This document shows positions 1 through 10,258 of a stretch of DNA of 64,000 bases, piece by piece (position 1 is the stretch's first letter; every line of letters starts with the position of its first letter). The stretch is taken from the NCBI RefSeq assembly GCF_036711975.1, contig NC_091966.1:10857501-10921500 (forward strand). The letters run 5' to 3'. The stretch comes from Onthophagus taurus (taxonomy: Eukaryota > Arthropoda > Insecta > Coleoptera > Scarabaeidae). The position numbers and the translations under genes were made by a program. The notes under the pieces are model-generated. The model saw only the letters and a list, made by a program, of their open reading frames with translations, ran no database searches and had not been told where the DNA came from.

Positions 1-49
1 CGATTTTATGTTTATAAAATATTAACAGATAATTTTTCATTTATTGTCA

Positions 50-478
50 TGTAGATAAGAATAATTGGAAACGAAGATGCAATCAACAAATTTAACAAAC
101 TTATTTTAATAATTCTTCGAATTGTTGCTACTTTTAGATTAAACTTGACGGATAACGATGAATACAGGCCATAACCTTACTTCAAGGTCTGTTAAACAAT
201 AATGTACTAATTAAAGTTATTGAATCCCCTTTAATTTTTCTAGTAGCAAAAGAACCTAATTCCCCAACTTGCATGGTGTAAAGACACCATGCATGTTAAT
301 GCATTAAATAAATTGACTTTTATAATAAATGAGAATTTTTTTTCTGAAATATTGATTAAATAAGGTTACGACCTATTTATCAGTATTTGTAAATTTAACT
401 CTAAAAATAGGTAATTTTCAAAGAATTATTTAATAAATTTGTGGGTCACAGCATTTTTTCCAATTATTCTTATCTCTA
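50..478. repeat. Long imperfect palindrome (fold-back)
   Basis: The left half read forward matches the right half read in reverse complement. The outer arms share AGATAAGAATAATTGGAAA (54-72 against 457-475). Inner blocks around 160-175 and 360-385 also match with gaps, and the centre (about 272-293) is a hairpin GCATGGTGT-AAAG-ACACCATGC. It looks like a decayed fold-back element or MITE sitting just upstream of the TATA box of the next gene. Confidence 0.6.
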
Positions 479-515
479 TGAAAACAAATGAAAATTATCT
501 CAAATGTTTTATTAC

Positions 516-522
516 TATAAAA
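516..522 (+). promoter_or_regulatory. TATA box of the secreted coiled-coil gene
   Basis: TATAAAA lies 30 bp before an initiator-like TCA (A at 546) and about 60 bp before the ATG at 582. The spacing fits an insect TATA-Inr core promoter. Confidence 0.6.
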
Positions 523-581
523 CCGTTTAAAATGTTAAGATAGTCAATATACACAATCATTCTTAATTCATCTGCATAAAA

Positions 582-1906
582 ATGTACATGTTTTTATTTT
601 CAGTGGTTTTAACTATCATTTCTGCTTTCACTTTATCAACAAATGGTGATGTTGCTGATGACATTAGAAACTTTCGAGATGATCTAAAAGTTGTGCTCGG
701 TAAGGCAGCATAAATAATTATTATAAATAAATAATTCGTTTTTTTTTCTTTGTAGGTGACGTTCAACAGTTAATGATTAATCAAAATAATAAAATAACTG
801 CATCATTAGATAGGTAAAATCAATAAAATTTAGTTATAAAAACATAATTAATTAAATCGTTTTTTTTTATATTTAGCGTAGAAACAAAATTGACAATTTC
901 TGAAATTGATCAAGAAATGGCTTTATTACTATCTAATCAAACATTTGAAGAATGTGGTAGTAAAATTAAAAATTTTACGACTAACTTCGTAAAAATCCAA
1001 ACGAAATTAGATGATATTGACCACTTTAAAAACGATATCAAGAACATCGACATAAAAAATCAAAAGAACCACGATGAAGTACAAAATGTACAAAATACGA
1101 TAAAAGATGTATTTACCAAAATATCGAACACAGAAAATTCATTAACTAATGTAATACAAATAAATGCGGATACGCAAAATCGCAAATTAACTGATTTTGA
1201 AAACAAAATGACGAATAGTTTAAAGGAAATTGAGAATAAACATCAAATCTATTTGGCTAATATAAAGAAAATGGAAGATGATATAGAACAAGTTTTGAAG
1301 AAAATGATTCACATCGAGCAACAAGATATTAATTTATCCATACAAACAATAAATAAAGCAATACTAGATAATCAAAAGAATCAAAATATAAAATTCGATC
1401 AACTTATATTTAAAGTATCGGAAATTGAAGCTGAACAAAAAATCAGTAACAATTTAAATCAACAAAGTTTAAAGAAAATTAATGACATGGAAACAAATTT
1501 ATCTGATATTAAAAATGAAATAAGCGATATGAAAAACAAAAACGAAGGTGGCAAAAACCAAATTCTCAATTCCGTGAATAGTGAAATTAGTGATGTTAAA
1601 AAAGAGGTAACTGGTCAAAATTCTGTCGTACACAAGACAAAAGCAATTGAAAATAGTTTAAAGAAAATTGAAGATCTCACAAATAAAGTTAAAAGTAGCG
1701 AGACATCGTTAACCACTACGATAACGAATACAGGACAAAATCTTCAAACAACAATGAATACCTTGCAAGGAAAAGTTTCTACTATCCAACAAAATACGCC
1801 GGATAATAGTAAGATAAATGAAATATATAGAATAGCTGATTATATGAAACGTGTAGCGTGTAGTAATCCGTTTATTACTCATTACTGTAATCAAAACTAT
1901 TTTTAA
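582..1906 (+). CDS. Secreted coiled-coil protein, three exons, 401 residues
   Basis: Exons are 582-699, 756-813 and 877-1906, with GT-AG introns of 56 and 63 bp that keep one frame. The ATG at 582 opens a typical signal peptide (MYMFLFSVVLTIISAFTL). It falls in a short exon, so an open-frame search that starts at 890 misses the true N terminus. The mature protein is almost wholly polar and helical, rich in Lys, Asn, Glu, Ile and Gln, with repeated heptad-like motifs such as SLKKINDME and SDIKNEISDMK, which suggests a long extracellular coiled coil. It ends with a short Cys-containing tail (ACSNPF, HYCNQ). A TATA box and initiator lie just upstream. I do not recognise the family. Signal peptide, splicing and length are read from sequence. 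An extracellular structural or secretion-product role is inference. Confidence 0.8.
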
Positions 1907-1977
1907 TTAAATTTCAAAATAATTTCGTAGGTGTTTAATTATAATTAAGTCCAATATTAACATAAATTCTCTCGCAA

Positions 1978-2345
1978 AATCACACCCTCGTGTTTCGAGT
2001 GGTGTCATAACATCGTCTTATTCAAACGTATAAACAGGATACCTTGTTCAGATACGCTGTCATGTAGCGAAACCCATCCGTAAAGCTCAAGTGATGAGGT
2101 TGGGATTAGGTTCGGTTCCATGTCTTATTCAGACTCTACCTGTACATCGCTAATAGTTGCTGTATTTCAGGCATACCCTCATGTTTCGCTCGTATAACTA
2201 CGAGCTCATCAGCGCCGACATGTTAATGCAAGACTTCGCTGAGAGGGACTAGCGTCATAACATCGTCTTACTCAGATGTTGAGACGTCTTTTGCCTTATT
2301 GAGGCACTCTATCATGTAGCGAAAACCCAACCATAAAGCACAAAA
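1978..2345. repeat. Two diverged copies of a GC-richer repeat
   Basis: Blocks recur in the same order at about 2005-2095 and 2245-2340: TCATAACATCGTCTTA, then CATGTAGCGAAA followed by CC and CGTAAAGC or CATAAAGC. A further pair, CCCTCGTGTTTCG (1984) and CCCTCATGTTTCGC (2175), also repeats. This is an old imperfect tandem duplication. A weak relative is at 17330-17400. Confidence 0.6.
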
Positions 2346-3949
2346 GTCAATATAGTCTGTGTAATTTTCCAACAAAATTTGTTTTCAATTTACTGGCGTA
2401 CAAAAGATCATAACTTGACTTCTGTTTTAGGGACATAGCAAATAAAGTGCATGTCGTTATCGTTCAATGTGAACAAGTAAACGAAATGTAACTAAAAGAA
2501 TGATTGCCCATTTTAAATTTATGATTTATAATACACAGACAGCTAGATTACTATATTGATATGACGCATTTGTCAAAATTTGTGAATCTTCATAGCGAAA
2601 ACTTTTCCAGTGTAAACTCGGTCTAAAATCCACATTAGACTCCTAATCATGAAGTACGTTCCTGATCTAATTCAGAAAACGTCCGTTAAGAATACGATCT
2701 GTCGGTTCATGAGACAAAGCTTTGCAAGTTGTTCTTCTTCGTTGAGGTCAATAATTTCGAGGTCCATTATAAAAAATATAAATGCGACTATATAAACTCT
2801 TAGGTTACTATGTCTTAAAAAAATCGCTAAGATACGTCATGCGAACTTTTCAAGACCCCATAATTAAGCGAAATTTTGAAAAGTTACACACATTAAACTA
2901 TGTTTTATATTTACACTAGGTATTTTGTTATTGTGAATAAATATCACAAATCCGTAATATTTTTCAGTATTTACAACGATTTTGCGATACTCTTCGCAAA
3001 TGAAACTTATAACTTATAACCTTATATTTTTTTGTTGCTTATAACTCATAATAAAATTAACGTTATGTTCATATAAACATACCATTGGAAAAGGACCTAA
3101 AACGCACAACCCTGACCCCCATAAACAATTTAATTCTCAAATGATAAAAATGTAAAACCAAATTTCTTAAAGTATCTGCAACAAGCAATTGTTTTAACAC
3201 TTTAAACGACTACAACTGATTACTGCAATGCTGTGGAAATACATCATTTACAACGACCGAGTCCATTTTGTAGTAGTGGCGGTATTTGAGGAAACGCTAA
3301 ATGAATTTCACGACTTCAGTCTGTTGTAGTGGTGTCTACGGGTCCATCTTTCTTCTCGGGAAGAGGTGAAGAAGCGGCATAGAATTTCATGCTGCATCGT
3401 TTGGCAGATGTAATTTGACAGATTTGTTTGGGCATATCAGGCATCAAAGTTTAAAGTAAATTGATACACACATTGCTTTAATTCAGTAAAGCCAATCTCT
3501 TGTTCTTCATCAAATATCTAAAAAATTAATAAAATATTAATTACTTCCTACAAAGTGATTGAAATATGACATAATTATAAAACACGGTAATGTTGGTGCA
3601 GAGAGTTGGTGGAGACTTTAGCATCAAATTTCCGCACATATCAAGGTTTTCATGTCGATGTTATGAGCCTTTATAGTGCTCTTCCTCGATTTTTGTAGAC
3701 TTTTATTGCTTTAATTCCATAGAGTATTCTTGGTCTGTGTGCTGCCATATTAAAAATGTATGCAAAATGTAAATGTTTTGATGTTAAGTCTTTTATTATT
3801 TCTTCCTCTAGATTTGTTTATTTGTTTATGTGGCCAGCTGACTTTTATATGTTTATAATAATATAATTGAGTTGATTCAGGTCGCTAACTTTCACTGTTA
3901 TGAAATAGCACTTTTTTTCTGCTTCATCAGGCTTGTTGGGATTCTGAAG
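2346..3949. other. Intergenic, no gene seen
   Basis: AT-rich sequence without a credible open frame, splice-supported exon or clear repeat boundary. Confidence 0.5.
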
Positions 3950-4345
3950 TTTAGCACTCGTATCACCTTTTCGACGGTCGTCTGATATTTCGACTTTTGG
4001 CCTATTTCGGCCAACACTCGTCATCTATCCTGTCCAGGTAGTTTTTCCAACATCTGCGCCTCGCCCGCACATTTCTATCTGATCTCTCGAGTTTACTCGT
4101 TTAATCGTCCCTAGCGTTTCCATTTCGGTGACTCTTAACATGCTCTTGGTGTTGACATACTCGCCCTACTTTCCGATGCATAAGTCACTACCGGCCTTAC
4201 TGCTGTTTTGTAGATGCAGACTTTGCTCTTCTTGGACATGTATTTATACCTCCATACGATGTCTCTTAAATATCCAGATCTCAAAGGCTCCGGAATGCCT
4301 TTGTTGATTTTTGCCCTAACTTGTTGCTACAAATTCCTCACAGTT
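3950..4345 (-). mobile_element. Decayed LINE fragment, C-terminal part of the RT ORF
   Basis: Minus-strand translation with many stops still shows the region after the RT fingers and palm of insect non-LTR elements: SKKSKVCIYKTAVRPVVTYAS, then CAGEAQMLEKL-like text. It is truncated at both ends. The clade (RTE-like or CR1/Jockey-like) cannot be settled by eye. Confidence 0.65.
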
Positions 4346-4629
4346 CTGAAAAGACTAATTTGCTAAGTAAATAAGGTCTTTAGAAGAAATATTGATGTGA
4401 AGAAATTATATATTGAAACTCATTGACCTATGCTATATAGGGGTGTTATAAGATCTTTCACCACACTGTATTTTTGAGAGATAAACATTACAATTTAATA
4501 GCGAAATGATAAATTAATTAATTAAATGTTTAAAACGTTAATATTAGTTTTAACTTAAAATTTATGTATATCGTTAGGATGACAACGAAATTTATTTCAA
4601 CTTATTTTTTTACTATTAAAGTAATTAAC
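4346..4629. other. 3' flank of DM9 gene 1
   Basis: AT-rich. An AATAAA on the minus strand (TTTATT at 4593-4598), about 32 bp past the stop, is the likely polyadenylation signal of the DM9 gene. Confidence 0.45.
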
Positions 4630-5333
4630 TTATGATGATTCATACGTTAATACTTGAAAATCTTTTACAATTACTTCACTTCCATCTACGTTTGTCCAAA
4701 TATATAAACCAGGATTATTATGACCATATTTATAAACAGTTGAAACTTTCCATTCGTTTTCATGGAAAACTTTTCCTACATATCTAATTCCACTTGGATG
4801 TTCGCCGGCTGCAACGATTTTATTTAAAAAATCTCCTTGTACAGCAACATTATTAATGTATTTCCAACGTAAACGTTCCGGTTCAGATGTACATAAAATC
4901 TTAATAAATAATAATAATAATTTTAAACAATTTTATATAATTAATTAATAATTACCATAATGTCTTTATTAAAGACTCTTTTCTTATTTAAAACATCTGT
5001 TGTAGCTGATTTGGATGTCGAATTAAATGTAGCTGGATAATAACTAACTACTTTGTTATCTAGATATAAAACATAATTAATTATTATGTAATTTATATTT
5101 AAAAAATTATTTTACCATAACAAACACCAACTCGACCTACCAAAACTTCACAGTTGTCATCTTCTGTTGAAACAGCGTCGTTTGGTATACAATCTTCGTA
5201 AATTCTCCAATAATATGGTTCTAACATGGTAGGGATTTTATAATTAATTAACTTAAAATCAATAAAACTTACTAGTAACACAAGATGAATTAATTGTAGT
5301 TGCTAATAAAAGAAAAATGAATATATTGAACAT
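4630..5333 (-). CDS. Secreted DM9 (DUF3421) domain protein, copy 1, 179 residues
   Basis: Four exons on the minus strand: 5333-5273, 5220-5116, 5059-4956 and 4899-4630 (61, 105, 104 and 270 nt), joined by short GT-AG introns in one frame. The ATG at 5333 gives a signal peptide (MFNIFIFLLLATTINSS). The mature protein carries the DM9/DUF3421 pattern: PYYWRIYEDCIPNDAVS at its start, EVLVGRV, then ILCTSEPERLRWKYI, IRYVGKVFHENEWKVSTVY and GLYIWTNVDG...FQVLTYES. DM9 domains occur in insect midgut, salivary and immune-related proteins and some bind mannose in other animals. Any sugar binding here is inference. A close paralogue in the same orientation lies about 1.6 kb upstream. Short exons hide most of the gene from simple ORF searches. 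Confidence 0.85.
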
Positions 5334-5504
5334 GTTTACTTCTTCAAACGAACGTCTTTCGTTCACTAACCGCTTAATTTAAAATAAAGTTTAAGAATTA
5401 AATTTAAACGTATACAAGGTCACCCACTACATCGCGTTTATGGTTATACCTGTTTTAACGATTATACCAAAGAACTTGTTTATTTCAATTCGAAAAATCG
5501 AAAA

Positions 5505-5536
5505 TTTAAAACAAAACCTTTGACCAAAGATAACCT
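5505..5536 (-). promoter_or_regulatory. Conserved upstream block of DM9 gene 1
   Basis: A 32-bp block is shared with 7772-7803 with one mismatch, about 170-200 bp upstream of the start codon of each paralogue. On the gene strand it reads ACCTT/AGGTTATCTT then GGTCAAAGGTTTTG. AAGATAA fits a GATA-factor site (WGATAR) and GGTCAAAGG resembles a nuclear-receptor DR1/HNF4 half-site pair. Factor identity is inference. Confidence 0.5.
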
Positions 5537-5558
5537 TTTCTTCAGAGAATCATGTTAT

Positions 5559-5774
5559 TTATAACGTTCTAAAAATGTTCTTTATAAAATTATTATTTAT
5601 TTCAATACAATATCTAATTAACTTATTGCAACATTTTTGATAAATAGTTTGAGGGACAAGTATGCTTGAAACTGTTGCATCATAATCATTCTCATCTTCA
5701 TTCTCTTTGCTAGTTCGTTGAGTTATTGTAATCGATAAGTAGAATGAGAAAACAACAATGGTAGCTTGTCTCAT
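5559..5774 (-). CDS. Candidate small secreted peptide, 71 residues
   Basis: A single ORF begins MRQATIVVFSFYLSITIT, which looks like a signal peptide, followed by an acidic segment (SKENEDENDYD) and a Cys-containing tail (KCCNKLIRYC). Upstream on the same strand a TATAAG (5829-5824) lies about 50 bp before the ATG, leaving room for a short leader. It sits between the two DM9 genes and shares their strand. No family is recognised. The ORF is short and an AATAAA-like signal falls inside it, so it could be a chance ORF or the first exon of a longer gene. Confidence 0.35.
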   Translation of the reverse strand: MRQATIVVFSFYLSITITQRTSKENEDENDYDATVSSILVPQTIYQKCCNKLIRYCIEINNNFIKNIFRTL

Positions 5775-5823
5775 CGTGTTGCTGAAATCAATATTATGGA
5801 CTTCGCAATAGCTGTGTCGAGTT

Positions 5824-5829
5824 CTTATA
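5824..5829 (-). promoter_or_regulatory. TATA-like box for the small secreted ORF
   Basis: GATATAAGAAC on the minus strand lies about 50 bp upstream of the ATG at 5774. It is position-consistent, but TATA-like strings are common in AT-rich DNA. Confidence 0.3.
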
Positions 5830-6040
5830 TCTTCTTATTATATCTTCCGGGAGAATAACGTTCGTAGATCTATTCAAATATTACAAGATGTAGACAACGA
5901 TAACTGTTTTGTTGAATGTATTTTCAAAATAAATGCAATACAATTAATCTAAAATAACAAATGCTGCATTCTTTGTAAACGTATTCACAGGTTATTCTTT
6001 TGAAAAGAAAATCATTCGCACAGAGTAACCTCGTTTCAGG

Positions 6041-6320
6041 GTGTTATATATATAGAAAAAATAAATAAATAGAAGTATAATATCTACTACAAGAGATATA
6101 GCTAGAATCTACATACTACAATCAATTAAAGAGACATTATCCGAGGCGCTTCAAGCTGGACCTTTACAGAAATAGAAGTCGAGGTCATTTCCAGCCGAGG
6201 CGCTACAATCTAAAATTACAACCTAAAATTAGTCGCGGAAATTGGTTATAAATTTTGTTCTCAAGATCAGAAATTAACTGTCAATACAGAGACTTACTAA
6301 ATAAACGTTTTAAGACATTA
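6041..6320 (+). repeat. Possible solo LTR
   Basis: The segment starts TGTTATATATATAG and ends ACATTACA. It contains TATAAA (about 6247) followed 50 bp later by AATAAA (about 6300), the order expected for an LTR promoter and polyadenylation signal. Two GAGGCGCT(T/A)CAA motifs lie inside. No target duplication or second LTR is evident. Confidence 0.3.
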
Positions 6321-6626
6321 CATTTTTTAAACTACGCGTAGAACCGATTTCTGAATTGGAAGATTTTGGTTCTGCGACTGCTAACTGAATCTGATGTCAC
6401 TTTTGTGTTCCTTTATGTGACATTCGGAGTTCCGTCCAGTTTACTCTACATAATATTTTCCACACATGCACCACCAGACTGTAGACTCTGACACTTTTAA
6501 CGGAGAAAATTCGTCCTTTGCCATCAGCAATACGTTCCTTAATTTAATAACTCTCCCATGTCTCATCACGATGTCGTCCTTTCTTAGTTCATCCCGTTAC
6601 ACCTGAAGCAATACGAAGTCAGATGA

Positions 6627-6720
6627 TTAGCAGTCTTTCCTTTGTACGGAGATGCAGAGAGAACAACATCTTGGATACAATACGTGGATGATACTTTTGT
6701 CATTAGGAAACATGGTTATG
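6627..6720 (+). mobile_element. Penelope-like RT fragment
   Basis: The plus-strand frame reads SWIQYVDDTFVIRKHG, matching the YVDDTFV motif typical of Penelope-like reverse transcriptases. Only this short motif region is recognisable. Confidence 0.5.
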
Positions 6721-6917
6721 TACTTGCTTGTAGATTTTGTATGTCATTCAAACAGCCAGCATGCAATGATAAAGTTCACCATAAAGGAAGAAATGGGCAA
6801 CCAGCTATTACCATTGTTCGATTTATTACCAAAGTAATAAGAAATATATAAAATAAAATCAGTAAATGATTTATTACATCATCAGTAAGCGATTCATTTC
6901 GAACAGATATAAATTTA

Positions 6918-7656
6918 TTACACTTGTAACGAAGCTATTGTATTATTATCATCACATGGTGACCATTCAAACATTAATACTTGAAAATCTGGTGCAATCA
7001 CCAGTTTACCATCAACGTTCGACCATATATATAAACCAGGCCTGTTATGAGCGTACACAGTTGAAATTTTCCATTCGTTTTCGTGAAAAACTTTTCCGAT
7101 ATACGTAATTCCAGTTGTTTCTTTACCCACTGGAACTAGTTTGTTTAATATATCACGATCATGTAGGGCAACACTATTAATGTACTTCCAACGTAAACGT
7201 TTCGGTTCAGATGTACATAAAATCTAAATAAATAATCAAAATATTTTAAACAATTTTATATAATTAATCAATAATTACCATAATATTATTATAAAAAACT
7301 CTTTTCATCTCATGTATAAATGTTACTGCAATTTTATTTGTAGAATTAAAGGTAGCTGGATAGTAAGTAACACTCATTTGATCTAGAAATAAAAAATTAT
7401 TACTATATAATATATATTGAAAATATTTATTTTACTATCACAAACAGGAATTCGACCAACGAAAATTTCAGATTTATCATCTTCCGTTGAAAGAGCATCG
7501 TGTGGTGTAAATTCTTCGTAAACTCTCCAATAATACGGTTCTAAGATGAAATAGTCTGTAATTAATTGTTTAATTAATTTTATTAATTAACTTACTGTTT
7601 TCACAAAATGAATTAACTGTAGTTATAATTAAAAGAAGAATTAGTTTAAAAAACAT
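6918..7656 (-). CDS. Secreted DM9 (DUF3421) domain protein, copy 2, 191 residues
   Basis: Exons on the minus strand are 7656-7596, 7540-7436, 7382-7279 and 7223-6918 (61, 105, 104 and 306 nt). Exon sizes and intron phases match copy 1 for exons 1-3. The signal peptide is MFFKLILLLIITTVNSF. DM9 hallmarks are PYYWRVYEEFTPHDALS, EIFVGRI, ILCTSEPKRLRWKYI, ITYIGKVFHENEWKIST and GLYIWSNVDG...FQVLMFE. The C terminus is extended relative to copy 1 (SPCDDNNTIASLQV). The stop codon overlaps an AATAAA in TAATAAA, so the 3' UTR may be very short. The core promoter appears to lie inside an inverted repeat at 7685-7728. This is a tandem duplicate of copy 1, and regulation is probably shared through the conserved upstream block. 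Confidence 0.85.
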
Positions 7657-7684
7657 ATTTAATTTTTAAAATAAAGACTCTTTT

Positions 7685-7728
7685 TATATATTAACTGAAA
7701 TAAGTCAATATATTTCAGTTAATATATA
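7685..7728 (-). promoter_or_regulatory. Inverted repeat containing the DM9-2 core promoter
   Basis: Perfect 18-bp arms (7685-7702 and 7711-7728) flank an 8-nt spacer. On the gene strand TATATATTAA begins at 7728 in one arm, and the initiator TCAGTT (A at 7696) lies in the other arm 32 bp downstream, about 40 bp before the ATG. Confidence 0.55.
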
Positions 7729-7771
7729 GGTACCAAGAAAATGTGATTATTTCAAGATAAAAAATGTCAAG

Positions 7772-7803
7772 TTTAAAACAAAACCTTTGACCGAAGATAA
7801 CCT
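7772..7803 (-). promoter_or_regulatory. Conserved upstream block of DM9 gene 2
   Basis: Counterpart of 5505-5536 with one mismatch (CCGAAGATAA against CCAAAGATAA). It holds the same WGATAR-like and GGTCAAAGG-like motifs and lies about 115-150 bp upstream of the ATG. Confidence 0.5.
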
Positions 7804-8059
7804 AAAGTTGCGTGATAGTATTTAAATTTTTAGCTCCATTTTCTTCGGTTTGTACCTAATGGAATACAAGACAGGAAATGATTGCGAAATAGGTGCAATG
7901 CACCTCCGAATTGAGGACATTCAATAAAAATGTTGAACTTGCAAATTGGTTTATGTTTAATTCGAATAATATTAAGTTTTAAAATTTTAGTCTAGTATAT
8001 GTAATCGTAGAGTAAGTATGAATAAATAGAACGTTCAAATAATCTTTCAATTCTAACAC

Positions 8060-9457
8060 CATCTAATATTCAATTTATTGAGATATCTAACGAACAATGT
8101 CAAGAATCTTTTGAAACCTTAAAAAACGTTTTGGTTAGCCCACCTATTTTGCAATATCCTAATTTTAATCCGTCAAACGAATTTACATTAACAACAGATG
8201 CATCTGGTTATGCGATTGGTGTATCAAATGCAGATAATAAACCACTAGCATACGCCAGTAGAGCATTAAACAAGTCAGAGATCAATTATGCAACAATAGA
8301 AAAAGAACTTTTAGCTGTTGTTTGGGCTGTAAAACACTTTCGACCATATTTATATGGGAAAAAATTTAAAATTTATACTGACCATAGACCCTTGACATAT
8401 CTTTTTGGAATGAGTAACCTGTCTTCACGGTTGATAAACTTTAGACTCGTATTAGAGGAATTCGATTTCTCAGTACATTACGTTAAAGGTAAAGACAATT
8501 CAACAGCTGATGTTTTATCAAGAATTGTTGATAATTCCAACGATTTTAAAACCATGTCGGAGAATATTTTTGTAGTTACAATATCGAAACAAAAACTAAA
8601 ACAAAATTCTGCAGTGGATGAAGGTGTAAATGACGAAACTGATGAAGGAATTGGCCACCTCGGAATCGTTGAGTTATTGAAACCTCCACCAAATTCAATA
8701 GAATTACGGCAATGTAACAATAAACGCTCAATGGAAGAAGAGAAGGTAATTTATAATAAAAAACTTAAGATAATTTTTATTAAATCGAGTTCTCGATCAA
8801 TTCTTGCCTTCGAAGCGGTGTTGAGAGACTTGAGTCACACGTGTGAAATAAATAATATTGCGCAAATATTTATATTCAAATCTCGAGATAATGCTGAATT
8901 GATTAAGCGATTGTCGAAAAGTGTTACTTTACTAAAAGAATTAAAATTACAAATAAACGTAATCAGTAAAGCAACTTATATCGATTGTAAGCAAACACGT
9001 CAATTGTCAATTTTCATATTCTTCCGACTGGAGGACATGCGGGTATAAATCATATGTATACTAACATTAAACGGTATTATTTATGGGAAAATCTAAAAGT
9101 TGATATAACAAAATTCGTAAAAAAGTGCGAAGAATGCCAACGTTATAAACATTCGATACCACATAAAGAACCGGTAACAATAACAACAACAGCTTCATAT
9201 GCGTTTGAAAAACTTTATTTAGATTTGGTAGGTCCGTTAAATCAGGGTGATGATGATAACCGGTATATATTAACAATTTAATACGAACTTACTAAATTCG
9301 TAGAAGGATACCCTCTTAAAAACAAAGAATCCGAAACTGTGGCGAGATCATTCGTAAACAACTTTATATTAAGATACGGGATCCCAAATGAGATTGCTAC
9401 AGATAAGGGAACTGAGTTTTTAAGTCAGGTGTTCAAAGAAACAGCGAAATTGTTACT
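8060..9457 (+). mobile_element. Truncated, broken Ty3/gypsy pol (RNase H and integrase)
   Basis: The frame at 8131-9048 carries the end of RT and the RNase H domain of the gypsy/17.6 type: LTTDASGYAIG, YASRALNKSEINYATIEKE, then YTDHRPLTYL and DNSTADVLSR. Integrase follows in another frame: the HHCC finger (GGHAGINHMYTNIKRYY, KKCEECQRYK, about 9020-9140) and the start of the core (LYLDLVGPL, then GIPNEIATDKGTEFLSQVF). A frameshift lies near 8990-9016 and an in-frame TAA is at about 9279-9281. The copy lacks gag, protease and most RT, and its 3' side is cut off at about 9457 by LINE sequence. It cannot make a functional product. Confidence 0.85.
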
Positions 9458-9853
9458 TCTTTGTCGTGTTGCTGAATTTATATAGCATTCTTTGGATCTT
9501 CGTTCAGAGATTAAGACAGACCCTTCCACCACATATCGTTTCTTTAGATATTTCGTCAATCACTAAATTGAATAGTGCTGAGCTGACGCTATCTTCCTAC
9601 TTCACTCTAGTTGCAATTGAACCCCCAGTACTCACCTCACTTGCAAGTGAGGTTTGACTGTTTCATCGTCGTGGACTTCAAGTCTTCCAGCATACAATCC
9701 CATCTATGGTTTGTTTTCTTAATTGTGTCCTATTTCTCGCTGGCCCGTCACTAGCTAATCCAATCCCTTCCGACACTATGCTATGGGTTCTATGAGAAGG
9801 TTTTTGTTTTACCACAAGCAGACTGCTAAACACACTTGGTGTTTTATCGATAG
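9458..9853 (-). mobile_element. Decayed LINE RT fragment
   Basis: The minus strand reads SSALFNLVIDEISKETI, a decayed form of the LLFNLVIDEI region of LINE reverse transcriptases, with stops on both sides. It abuts and truncates the gypsy fragment before it and is itself the target of the next LTR element. Confidence 0.5.
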
Positions 9854-9857
9854 CGCA

Positions 9858-10087
9858 TTATAGAGTATATTTATTTGTAACTCTATATTAATTAATCGTA
9901 TAATAAAATATTAGAAATTAAAATGGAGTGTTTGATAGACTGTTTTATGTGTGTCTATCCGTTTATTTATTATTTTATAACTATATCAAAATCGCCATGG
10001 GAAAATACATTATGTTGATATAACAACCCATGGTGACATAACATGATGTTTCTATATAAAAATAATAAGAGTGCGTGATGCGCTACA
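9858..10087 (-). repeat. 3' LTR of the CsRn1-like element
   Basis: On the element strand it starts TGTAGCGC and ends CTCTATAA. It matches 11580-11809 except for about five substitutions. Confidence 0.85.
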
Positions 10088-10102
10088 ATTATTCCCCCCT
10101 TC
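10088..10102 (-). other. Polypurine tract
   Basis: GAAGGGGGGAATAAT on the element strand directly abuts the 3' LTR, as expected for second-strand priming. Confidence 0.75.
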
Positions 10103-10258
10103 AATAAAATATTAAAAATTTAAATTAATGACAATGTTTCAGACATAGAAATAAAAAGAACGAAGAAGAAAAGGAAATCCATGGAGGGTGGTAACAATTG
10201 TCTTTAGTCTGCACAAGAAAGACATTATATTCATTGAAATAATAAGTATTTTATTAAA

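Noticed and set aside
7681-7690. TATATAAAAA as the TATA box of DM9 gene 2
   Set aside because: It would place the start site at the ATG itself, leaving no leader; the TATA at 7728 fits better.
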